A stretch of DNA of 7,540 bases from assembly GCA_015522345.1 (NCBI GenBank), contig WAML01000113.1, positions 1 to 7,540 of the forward strand, in the 5' to 3' direction. This stretch comes from Desulfurococcales archaeon. Its GTDB lineage: Archaea; Thermoproteota; Thermoprotei_A; Sulfolobales; Desulfurococcaceae. Numbering within the stretch: the first letter of the stretch is position 1; every line of letters starts with the position of its first letter. Positions 1 to 5,500 of the stretch are shown piece after piece. Under the pieces are notes generated by a model that saw only the letters and a list, made by a program, of their open reading frames with translations, was not told the DNA's origin and searched no databases. A program made the position numbers and the translations under genes.

Positions 1-288
1 ACCTAGTATTAGGCCTAAGATTGCTGAAAGACCTAAGCCTATAGTACTAGTATCAATCCCTATTATCGGTAAAACTGAAAGTACTACTACAATGTATCCT
101 ATAGCTTTAGTAATCCCTATAATAAGTCCTGCAACTAAATCTGGTACTCTTGCCCTCTTCAAAGTTTTCTCTACTATACGCACTAGTATTCTAACTATAA
201 TAATTCCCACAACTAATGATGTTGTGAAGAATATGATTTGATAAAGAGATACACTAATATAAGGAATAGGTTGCTTCAGTATCTCCAT
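1..288 (-). CDS. MscS-type mechanosensitive channel, N-terminal 96 residues (runs off the window)
   Basis: This is an open frame on the minus strand that starts at ATG 286-288 and is still open at base 1. The 96 visible residues form an integral membrane protein. A short N-terminus is followed by a hydrophobic helix at about 11-35, a basic linker (VEKTLKRARVPD, 39-50), a second helix at about 51-76, and the start of a third rich in Gly and small residues (IGLGLSAILGLILG, 83-96). Hydrophobic pair, basic linker, then a Gly/Ala-rich third helix is the pattern of small MscS channels, where the third helix lines the pore and a cytoplasmic beta-domain and vestibule follow. Those later parts lie outside the window. 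Such channels release solutes on hypo-osmotic shock. The start is supported by AAAGGAGG on the minus strand (301-308), with a rather long 12-base spacing. The family call is probable; gating and substrate cannot be judged. Confidence 0.78.
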   Translation of the reverse strand, partial: MEILKQPIPYISVSLYQIIFFTTSLVVGIIIVRILVRIVEKTLKRARVPDLVAGLIIGITKAIGYIVVVLSVLPIIGIDTSTIGLGLSAILGLILG

Positions 289-300
289 TATCTGAATATG

Positions 301-308
301 CCTCCTTT
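301..308 (-). promoter_or_regulatory. Shine-Dalgarno site of the MscS-type gene
   Basis: On the minus strand this reads AAAGGAGG, an almost full match to the anti-SD sequence at the 3' end of archaeal 16S rRNA. It lies 12 bases before ATG 286-288, longer than the usual 6-8, but no in-frame ATG, GTG or TTG lies in between. It fixes the start of the partial channel gene. Confidence 0.6.
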
Positions 309-338
309 GAAATTAGTTGTCCTTATGTTATGGGAAGA

Positions 339-346
339 ATAAAAAG
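339..346 (-). promoter_or_regulatory. Candidate TATA box of the MscS-type gene
   Basis: The minus strand reads CTTTTTAT. Transcription would start about 26 bases downstream, near 315, giving a leader of about 27 bases that still contains the AAAGGAGG site. The same octamer precedes the Glu/Trp microprotein gene at 5345-5352. In AT-rich DNA such a box is only suggestive. Confidence 0.35.
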
Positions 347-568
347 CTACCGCTATACTTATTTGCTTAAAGCATTATTCTTATTTGAACATAACATGAT
401 CTAGATAAATTATTTAATACGTTTAAATAAAGCAGGGAATTGTATTATAGAACTATGTCTTTTTCTAGTGAATTACTATAGATTCAATCTACTACCATAT
501 TTTGGAGTATCCTATTCTAGCTTTTCTTAGAACTACTTAGAACTACATAGTGGTAGCGGTTATTTGGG

Positions 569-573
569 AAAAA
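569..573 (-). terminator. Candidate U-run terminator of triosephosphate isomerase
   Basis: The minus strand reads ATATTTTTCCC about 33 bases after the isomerase stop codon. Archaeal RNA polymerase can stop at short U-runs without a hairpin. No stable stem precedes it, so support is weak. Confidence 0.25.
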
Positions 574-605
574 TATTGGATTATAATTCTTGTTTTTCTT
601 TGTAC

Positions 606-1307
606 CTACTTCATTGCTTTTTTAGCGTTTTCTGCCATATCCTTGATTATAGTGTATGGGTCTTTAGCTTTAACTATAGCTGATGCTACTAATACTCCAG
701 CTGTTCCGAGTTCTATAGCTTTATAGACGTCTTCGCCTGTACTAATTCCTGCTCCTGTAAGTATTATTACATCTTTATTGACTTTCCTTATGAGTTCAAC
801 AGAATTCGTTATAACTTCTGGTTTTGCTTTGGAAACAGAGACACCAGTACCAATTAACTCTGGTGGTTCAACAGCAACTATATCGGGGCCTAGTATTGAT
901 ACAGCAGCCCCTGTCTCAGGTACATCAGCACATACTAGTGTATATAATCCTAGTTTCTTAGCTTTCTTAACAAGCCAGTTAATATCTGCTATCTTAAGTC
1001 TATGTTCACTATGATTTAATATAACTCCTTGTACACCAGCTTCCTTTAATCCTTCTAAAGGAATATATCCTGTTCTAGCACCTGGTTCTACAGGATCAGC
1101 GTGTTGAGCGAAAACAAGTATTTCTGTATCCTTAACTACTTCAAGAACTGATTTTAACTCTGTATAAGGAGGTGCAAGTATTATCTGTACACCAGTTTCT
1201 TCCCATACTTTCCTAGCATCTTGTGCTATTTTTAGAGCATTTTCTCCAAAACTATAAGGATAATATGCTTTAAAATTAACAGCTACAATAGGCGTTTTTA
1301 ACGTCAT
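606..1307 (-). CDS. tpiA: Triosephosphate isomerase, archaeal type
   Basis: This cytosolic enzyme interconverts dihydroxyacetone phosphate and glyceraldehyde 3-phosphate in glycolysis and gluconeogenesis. The 233 residues match the compact archaeal form, which is tetrameric in characterised members and shorter than the roughly 250-residue bacterial and eukaryotic enzymes. The substrate-binding Asn11 and Lys13 are in VNFKAY. The catalytic His99 is in NHSEHR and the catalytic base Glu147 is in VAVEPPELIGTG, which also carries flexible loop 6 (about 148-155). Phosphate-binding loops are TGAGIS (184-189) and VLVASA (205-210). All key residues are present. ATG at 1307 is preceded by an AGGTGG ribosome site about 7 bases away. 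The FBP aldolase/phosphatase gene ends 111 bases upstream on the same strand. That enzyme takes the two triose phosphates equilibrated here, so the pair forms a gluconeogenic neighbourhood. Confidence 0.96.
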   Translation of the reverse strand: MTLKTPIVAVNFKAYYPYSFGENALKIAQDARKVWEETGVQIILAPPYTELKSVLEVVKDTEILVFAQHADPVEPGARTGYIPLEGLKEAGVQGVILNHSEHRLKIADINWLVKKAKKLGLYTLVCADVPETGAAVSILGPDIVAVEPPELIGTGVSVSKAKPEVITNSVELIRKVNKDVIILTGAGISTGEDVYKAIELGTAGVLVASAIVKAKDPYTIIKDMAENAKKAMK

Positions 1308-1376
1308 AGAGATCCACCTGGTTTTACGGAGTTTGAGAGAGTAAATATTACGTCAATATATTAAAAAACAAACTAT

Positions 1377-1387
1377 TTTATATAAAT
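1377..1387 (-). promoter_or_regulatory. Candidate TATA box of tpiA
   Basis: The minus strand reads ATTTATATAAA, close to the crenarchaeal consensus. It would give a transcript start near 1356 and a leader of about 50 bases. A second AT-rich box at 1356-1368 (minus strand TTTTTTAATATAT) would give a shorter leader. The two cannot be told apart from sequence. Confidence 0.45.
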
Positions 1388-1390
1388 TTG

Positions 1391-1395
1391 AAAAA
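1391..1395 (-). terminator. Candidate U-run terminator of the FBP aldolase/phosphatase gene
   Basis: A run of five T on the minus strand (ATTGTTTTTC) lies about 23 bases beyond the stop codon and just before the tpiA TATA box. This fits an independent transcription unit, but there is no supporting hairpin. Confidence 0.3.
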
Positions 1396-1418
1396 CAATA
1401 CTATTAACGCCGCCTTTA

Positions 1419-2564
1419 TTAGAGCATTTCACTCTTTTCTTTGTGAACACCCTTAGGGGCTTCAGCTACTTTCTTAAATCTATCTTTTAGTTTCTCTAGT
1501 ACTTGTGGTAGTGTAGTGTACTCCATTTCTTCTGGTCCTAGACGATGAGGCATGAATGGACCATGTCTTCTCATGTACTCTGTTATAAACTGTGCTAGTC
1601 TTCTTGTCTCATCAAATGCTACATCATCGAATAAGTCTGCTGGACCAATTAGTCTTCCATTCTTTATCTGCCATCCCAAGGCTATAATCCTTGGTGGTCC
1701 ATCGAACCTAGTTATACGTGCATATCTCTGTGGTACAGGCATTAATGGTCCATGATGGCTTCCACGCATCCATCCAGCAACTAAATGTGGGAAAGCGAAT
1801 GCTTCAAGGATTTCTCCTACTGCTGGTAAACCATGTTGTGCCCTCACTATAGCTACAGGATCGTCTTTACCAACATACTTTCCAGCAATTAAATTAAGTC
1901 TTTCAATACTTACAACAGCGGCTTGTAATCCATCGCTTCTCCTAAATACTTTCCTAATAACGTATCTACCTGGGGTTCCTATTAATGCTAGTATATCATA
2001 TATTTCTTCTGGAGCCTTCATTCTAACAGCTTTTCCTTCAAATACATCAAAGATCTCGAATTCGAATCCTTCATGCATTCTAGGGTCAATTACTAAGCCA
2101 GCTGTATTGAAGGGGTCTGCGAAAATCTTGAACATAGGTAAGTTGAAGGCACCAGGCTCTGTCTTATCTGCATGGAATGTTATTACTGGTTCACTTGGTC
2201 TTTCTTCAAACTCTATTTCTGCAACACCAGGTCCTAGACCACGTACGTTGCCAGAGAAGGCCTCGCTTAACAAGTCTTGTCCAGCAGCATATAGTCCTAG
2301 TTCTTTAGCTACTTTAGTTGCTTCTTGGAAAGCCTGCCATGCAAGTCCGTGGATATCCGGGTGATCAGGCCCCTTCTTATGTGTCATTATTAACTGTATA
2401 TCATCGCCTACATGTGTTACATGGAAATCAATTATTAAGCCCTTCCTCTTTGCTTCAGCTAAAACTTTTGTAGCAGCAGCCAACTGGTCGGGATGAGGCA
2501 TGTGATGACCAGCTAGTGATCCTACATCTGCTTTAATAACTGATAAAGTTATTTTTTCACCCAT
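1419..2564 (-). CDS. fbp: Fructose-1,6-bisphosphate aldolase/phosphatase (bifunctional, class V FBPase)
   Basis: In this archaeal gluconeogenic enzyme one active site first condenses dihydroxyacetone phosphate and glyceraldehyde 3-phosphate to fructose 1,6-bisphosphate. It then removes the C1 phosphate to give fructose 6-phosphate, using Mg2+. The 381 residues match the family's usual length. Diagnostic features are the N-terminal KADVGSLAGHHMPHPD (11-26, with Asp13 and His20), the metal-binding HVGDD (51-55), Gln96, HADKTEPGAFNLP (131-143) and GKYVGKDDP (228-236). In the last, Lys233 and Tyr230 align with the Schiff-base lysine and catalytic tyrosine known from Sulfolobus tokodaii. No active-site residue seems lost. 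The C-terminus ends in a charged lysine/glutamate tail (about 357-381). ATG at 2564 has a GGTG site 7 bases upstream. The triosephosphate isomerase gene follows on the same strand. ABCE1 upstream is unrelated in function. Confidence 0.96.
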   Translation of the reverse strand: MGEKITLSVIKADVGSLAGHHMPHPDQLAAATKVLAEAKRKGLIIDFHVTHVGDDIQLIMTHKKGPDHPDIHGLAWQAFQEATKVAKELGLYAAGQDLLSEAFSGNVRGLGPGVAEIEFEERPSEPVITFHADKTEPGAFNLPMFKIFADPFNTAGLVIDPRMHEGFEFEIFDVFEGKAVRMKAPEEIYDILALIGTPGRYVIRKVFRRSDGLQAAVVSIERLNLIAGKYVGKDDPVAIVRAQHGLPAVGEILEAFAFPHLVAGWMRGSHHGPLMPVPQRYARITRFDGPPRIIALGWQIKNGRLIGPADLFDDVAFDETRRLAQFITEYMRRHGPFMPHRLGPEEMEYTTLPQVLEKLKDRFKKVAEAPKGVHKEKSEML

Positions 2565-2621
2565 AACTATACACCATACACTTAGTATCTACAGTATTCT
2601 AGTAAAGGTATTATCGTAGAG

Positions 2622-2633
2622 ATTTATAAATAT
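2622..2633 (-). promoter_or_regulatory. Candidate TATA box of the FBP aldolase/phosphatase gene
   Basis: The minus strand reads ATATTTATAAAT. A start about 26 bases on, near 2601, leaves a leader of roughly 37 bases that includes the GGTG ribosome site (2572-2575). The box stands out from its surroundings and is well placed. Confidence 0.5.
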
Positions 2634-2638
2634 TGTTG

Positions 2639-2643
2639 AAAAA
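2639..2643 (-). terminator. Candidate U-run terminator of ABCE1
   Basis: The minus strand reads GATTTTTCAAC about 57 bases after the ABCE1 stop. An AT-rich stretch (2665-2697) lies between and could also release the polymerase. Assigned on the T-run alone. Confidence 0.22.
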
Positions 2644-2699
2644 TCTTAAGAGTATGATGGGGGTAAATTATTATAAATTTTTAAATATTTATTTAAAAG

Positions 2700-4529
2700 T
2701 CATTCTTCGCCTTTTTCACGAACAGGTTCTAAGAGATAATATTCTCCACGTAGCTTTTGATATCTATCCAAGTACGAACCTGGTTTATTAACTCTAGGTC
2801 TCCCTGTAGCTGGATCTCGTCTAAAAGTTATATTGAGTTCTTTTAACATATTATTAAATCCTGTTTTTAAATCAGTGGGTTTAGTAGCTATCCCCTGTAC
2901 TCCTGGTTCACCAGAAAATACCATTACTGAATCGCATACGAAGTTTTGTAGCATAAGGTCATGTTCTACTATAAAAGCAGTTACTTTACGTTCTTCAATA
3001 ATCCTCCTTATTACTCTAGCTACAGTAAGTCTTTCTTCAACATCTAGGTAGGCAGAAGGTTCATCGAGTAAGTATAGGTCTGCTTTTCTACTTAGAGCCA
3101 CGGCAATAGCTACTTTCTGTAGTTCGCCGCCACTCAGGTCTTCTATGTATCTATCTAATAACTTGTTTACACGCAGTTTCTTAACTAGTTCAGAGTATAT
3201 CCAAGAAGCAGGATTTAATGAATCAGGATTAGCTTTTCTAAGATTTGCTGCAACAGTTTCTTCAGTAAAGACTTTGGGTGAAAGCTCCTGCGGCTTATAA
3301 CTTAGTTCTTCAACACCTACGAGTACTTCTCCATTGTCAGGCCTGAGTTCGCCACTTAACATTTTCACAAACGTTGTCTTACCTATACCATTGGGGCCTA
3401 TAATACCAATTACTTCTCCTTGGTAAGCTACTCCTTCTTCAACAACTAGTTTGAATCCTGAAGAATATGTCTTTTCCAGTCTACTCCACTGGAGCATGGG
3501 GTAACTTGTTTTTGCCTTGATTCTCTCTGTGACTAGGATCCTGAACCTTATTGATTCTCTCCTTATACGCATGTTCTCGGCTGGCAAGTATCCTTCAAGG
3601 TAATGATTTATACCAGTTCTTACTCCATAAGGCTTAGAAACTATTCCATAAACCCCTGGCTCGCCATAGATTACTACTACATTATCCGATATATAGTCGA
3701 GTATAGTTAGATCGTGTTCTACTACAGCAGTATACACTTTATTTAAAGGAAGTAGTTCATGTATTGCTCTAGCTATACGTAGTCTTTCTCTAACATCTAA
3801 GTAACTACATGGTTCATCGAAGAAATATGCATGCGCATCTTTAACTATTACAGCTGCTATAAGAAACTTCTGTAATTCTCCACCACTTAATTGCCTAACA
3901 TTTCTATCTAGTATTCTGTTCAACCCCAAGTAATCAATTACATCTCTAGCTAACCCGCGTTCATCAGCTTTCTTCAATAAATCTTTGACACTACCCTTTA
4001 GAGCTCTTTTTACTAGTTCTACATATTGTATTTTAACAACAGCTTTAATCTCGTTATTTGCTAGTTTCTTTAAATAATTCTGTAATTCTGTTCCTCGAAA
4101 ACTCCTTATAATCTCATCCCATTCAGGAGGATTATTGTATCTTCCTAGATTAGGTTTTAGTAGACCCGAGAGGATCTTTATAGAAGTTGTTTTACCGCTT
4201 CCATTCCTACCTATAATTCCAAGTACTTTCCCCATCTTCAACATAGGTAGATTATATAATTTGAACATATTCTCTCCATATCTATGTACTACGTTAGCCT
4301 CTAACTCTTCTGGTAAGTTTACTATAGAAATAGCGTTAAAGGGGCACTTTTTTACACAAATACCACATCCTATGCACACGTCTTCATATATTACAGCATG
4401 TTTGCCGTCAGGACTAAGCTCAATTGCTTTCTTAGTCTTCCTTCTATTAACTGGACAAAATCTTATACACTCTAGATTACACTTACTAGGCTTACAATAT
4501 TCTCTATCAATTACTGCTACTCTAGCCAT
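2700..4529 (-). CDS. ABCE1/RLI ribosome-recycling ATPase with two [4Fe-4S] clusters
   Basis: This is the soluble twin-ATPase that splits ribosomes into subunits after termination, acting with aRF1 or aPelota, and stays on the small subunit for re-initiation. The 609 residues fit the archaeal family. The N-terminal ferredoxin-like domain has eight cluster cysteines: 12, 17, 21 and 25, then 52, 55, 58 and 62. The first nucleotide-binding domain has Walker A GRNGSGKTT (107-115), signature LSGGELQK (214-221), Walker B YFFDEP (235-240) and VVEHD (269-273). The second has GPNGIGKTT (378-386), LSGGELQK (465-472), LYLLDEP (485-491) and VEHD (521-524). The matching hinge motifs GEPGVYGIVSKP (289-300) and GEPGVQGIATKP (540-551) identify ABCE1 among ABC proteins. 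ATG at 4529 has no clear SD site, so the gene may be leaderless. The usual Ser after Walker B is Cys241 in the first domain (CSYLDV) but Ser492 in the second (PSAYLDV). Confidence 0.97.
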   Translation of the reverse strand: MARVAVIDREYCKPSKCNLECIRFCPVNRRKTKKAIELSPDGKHAVIYEDVCIGCGICVKKCPFNAISIVNLPEELEANVVHRYGENMFKLYNLPMLKMGKVLGIIGRNGSGKTTSIKILSGLLKPNLGRYNNPPEWDEIIRSFRGTELQNYLKKLANNEIKAVVKIQYVELVKRALKGSVKDLLKKADERGLARDVIDYLGLNRILDRNVRQLSGGELQKFLIAAVIVKDAHAYFFDEPCSYLDVRERLRIARAIHELLPLNKVYTAVVEHDLTILDYISDNVVVIYGEPGVYGIVSKPYGVRTGINHYLEGYLPAENMRIRRESIRFRILVTERIKAKTSYPMLQWSRLEKTYSSGFKLVVEEGVAYQGEVIGIIGPNGIGKTTFVKMLSGELRPDNGEVLVGVEELSYKPQELSPKVFTEETVAANLRKANPDSLNPASWIYSELVKKLRVNKLLDRYIEDLSGGELQKVAIAVALSRKADLYLLDEPSAYLDVEERLTVARVIRRIIEERKVTAFIVEHDLMLQNFVCDSVMVFSGEPGVQGIATKPTDLKTGFNNMLKELNITFRRDPATGRPRVNKPGSYLDRYQKLRGEYYLLEPVREKGEE

Positions 4530-4617
4530 TCATATACACGCTCTGCACATCAATATCTTTCATACCATACCTTAATCACTATAATCTACTTAATTAACTA
4601 TATCCCCTTAAATAACA

Positions 4618-4626
4618 ATTTTAATT
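4618..4626 (+). promoter_or_regulatory. Possible TATA box of the C/D box sRNA
   Basis: The plus strand reads ATTTTAATTAG here. A start about 26 bases downstream falls near 4648, some 15 bases before box C, which would suit a short 5' flank. The rest of 4530-4884 holds no recognisable gene apart from the sRNA and a doubtful 32-codon frame (4766-4864). No clear ABCE1 promoter is visible. Confidence 0.3.
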
Positions 4627-4662
4627 AGGTATAATCACTAGATTATTCACTGAACCGAGTAT

Positions 4663-4728
4663 ATGATGAGTGGTGACGGCTCGGATACTCTATATATGGA
4701 GTAGATGACGATTAATTAAGTGATCTGA
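4663..4728 (+). ncRNA. C/D box sRNA (2'-O-methylation guide)
   Basis: Such RNAs bind L7Ae, Nop5 and fibrillarin and direct 2'-O-methylation of rRNA or tRNA. The order is box C ATGATGA (4663-4669), a 12-base guide (4670-4681), box D' CGGA (4682-4685), an internal hairpin (4686-4703), box C' ATGACGA (4705-4711), a 13-base guide (4712-4724) and box D CTGA (4725-4728). C' and D' each deviate from consensus, but the changes compensate: C4709 of C' can pair with G4683 of D', where a U-U pair is normal. The hairpin TACTC/GAGTA, extended by T-G and A-T to a TATA loop, ends next to a three-base bulge, giving a complete internal kink-turn. By the N+5 rule the predicted targets are AGCCGUCACCAC (fifth base, G) and AUCACUUAAUUAA (fifth base, C). 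I could not assign either to an RNA. The terminal stem is weak (2 bp). Confidence 0.72.
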
Positions 4729-4884
4729 TAACTTATTCTTAAAAAATTCCTTTGCTAGGACTAAAATGAAGTTGGAGCTAGAATGTATTGGCTTAATTAG
4801 TAAATTTATCACTTGTAGAAAATTAGGCCAAATATACGGTGTTGTCTATGGGGAGTATATGTAGGGTTCTATGGTGATATCATT

Positions 4885-5172
4885 TTAGTCTGATTCGCCA
4901 ACTTCTTCTGCTTCAAATGATTCTAGGAATACTTCGTAGTATTCTTGGAGCATTTCTCTTTCTTCAGGTGTTAAAGCTCTTCTAACTCCCTTAGTTGCTT
5001 TAGCTGTTATTACATGTTTTTCTTCTTCTACTTCGTGCCTAATCTTGTATTTATCCATTTGTTCTTTCTTTAACTCCATAGTATAGCCACATTTAGTACA
5101 TTTTAGATAGGTTTTACCTTCCTCTTTTACCGGAACCATTAGTCCGCCACACTTCGGGCAGAATCTAACCAC
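4885..5172 (-). CDS. TFS/RpoM-like zinc-ribbon protein lacking the C-terminal catalytic ribbon
   Basis: The 95-residue protein opens with MVRFCPKCGGLMVP and continues LKCTKCGYTME, a four-cysteine zinc ribbon (Cys5, 8, 25, 28) of the kind at the N-terminus of archaeal TFS and of Rpb9, Rpa12 and Rpc11. In full TFS (about 110 residues) a second ribbon with an acidic Asp-Glu tip follows and stimulates transcript cleavage. Here that is replaced by a linker (36-66) and a Glu-rich predicted helix (ALTPEEREMLQEYYEVFLES, 66-85), with no further cysteines. It should therefore not be a cleavage factor. It might be a polymerase-associated paralogue or an unrelated zinc-ribbon protein. Translation starts at GTG 5170-5172, supported by a GGTG site (5180-5183) 7 bases upstream. 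The gene stands alone, divergent from the Glu/Trp microprotein gene. There is no sign of frameshift: downstream frames do not restore the missing ribbon. Confidence 0.72.
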   Translation of the reverse strand: MVRFCPKCGGLMVPVKEEGKTYLKCTKCGYTMELKKEQMDKYKIRHEVEEEKHVITAKATKGVRRALTPEEREMLQEYYEVFLESFEAEEVGESD

Positions 5173-5230
5173 GTTTTTTCACCAAAATTCTTCTCCAAGT
5201 ACTACTCTTTAGCTACTATCTCTAACTCCT

Positions 5231-5237
5231 TTTTATA
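5231..5237 (-). promoter_or_regulatory. Candidate TATA box of the zinc-ribbon gene
   Basis: The minus strand reads CGTATAAAAAGG. It predicts a transcript start near 5208 and a leader of about 36 bases containing the GGTG ribosome site. An alternative AT-rich box lies at 5247-5257. Confidence 0.42.
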
Positions 5238-5344
5238 CGTCTCTATTTATTTTTAATGGTATTGGCACACTGTCTCTATTATCGACAAATACATATAAAC
5301 ATGCTTTTTCCACTAAATACTGTTGTAATAAATTCCATCAATAC

Positions 5345-5352
5345 CTTTTTAT
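5345..5352 (+). promoter_or_regulatory. Candidate TATA box of the Glu/Trp microprotein gene
   Basis: The plus strand reads CTTTTTAT, the same octamer as in front of the MscS-type gene. A start about 26 bases on, near 5375, would leave a leader of some 38 bases carrying the ribosome site. It is divergent from the zinc-ribbon promoter about 110 bases away. Confidence 0.35.
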
Positions 5353-5401
5353 TCTCGATTCATTGAATCTAATATTAGGATAAAAAGAAAGGAATAACGT
5401 T

Positions 5402-5406
5402 GGTGA
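5402..5406 (+). promoter_or_regulatory. Shine-Dalgarno site of the Glu/Trp microprotein gene
   Basis: The sequence TTGGTGAATTCTTATG places GGTGA six bases before ATG 5413-5415. This matches the GGTG-type sites and 6-8 base spacings of the zinc-ribbon, S17e, FBP enzyme and thermosome genes here. It is a main reason to take the 28-codon frame as translated. Confidence 0.55.
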
Positions 5407-5412
5407 ATTCTT

Positions 5413-5499
5413 ATGATAGTATACGAAGAGGAATGGTGGGAAGAAGAAGAACTAGAGGAAGAAGAAGAGTGGTGGGAAGAAGAAGAGGAAGAATGGTAG
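5413..5499 (+). CDS. Glu/Trp-only acidic microprotein, 28 residues
   Basis: I recognise no family. The peptide begins MIVY; the remaining 24 residues are 18 Glu, 5 Trp and one Leu. They form two 12-residue units, EEEWWEEEELEE (5-16) and EEEWWEEEEEEW (17-28), which correspond to two 36-base units, 5425-5460 and 5461-5496, identical at 27 of 36 positions. All four isolated base differences are GAA/GAG swaps that keep Glu; the other changes alter one Leu and one Trp codon. This favours coding, though it also preserves the purine-rich strand (65 of 72 purines). A GGTGA site stands 6 bases before the ATG and a candidate TATA box about 65 bases upstream. The stop lies one base from the stop of the convergent 210-residue gene. 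No signal peptide or membrane segment is seen. A charge near -18 suggests binding to basic partners or nucleic-acid mimicry (inference). A non-coding purine tract is the alternative. Confidence 0.6.
   Translation: MIVYEEEWWEEEELEEEEEWWEEEEEEW
5425..5496 (+). repeat. Tandem 36-base purine-rich repeat, two copies
   Basis: Copy one is 5425-5460 and copy two 5461-5496, with 27 of 36 identical positions and no gap. Only 7 of 72 bases on the plus strand are pyrimidines. Both copies contain TGGTGGGAAGAAGAAGA. The minus strand is therefore a C/T tract lying directly beyond the stop of the convergent 210-residue gene, where it could act as a pyrimidine-rich termination region. Confidence 0.85.
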
Positions 5500-5500
5500 T

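Larger units (their letters stand above)
289..605. other. 317-base intergenic region with no gene found
   Basis: Between the isomerase stop and the channel start I find no ORF with a convincing start, no tRNA, and no C/D box motif set on either strand. It holds the channel promoter and SD site, a T-run on the minus strand at 569-573 that may end isomerase transcription, and a perfect 10-base tandem duplication TTAGAACTAC at 527-546. It is AT-rich and otherwise unremarkable. Confidence 0.6.

Noticed and set aside
347..560. Inverted repeat ACCGCTA (349-355) and TAGCGGT (554-560).
   Set aside because: Seven bases separated by about 200 bases in AT-rich DNA is within chance, and no element is bounded by them.
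778..1014. Plus-strand 78-codon frame inside the triosephosphate isomerase gene.
   Set aside because: It is antisense to a clear enzyme with all catalytic residues, and has no SD site or recognisable content.
4135..4575. Plus-strand 146-codon frame across the 5' end of ABCE1.
   Set aside because: It is a shadow of the Fe-S and first Walker A region of ABCE1; its composition is the complement of that coding sequence.
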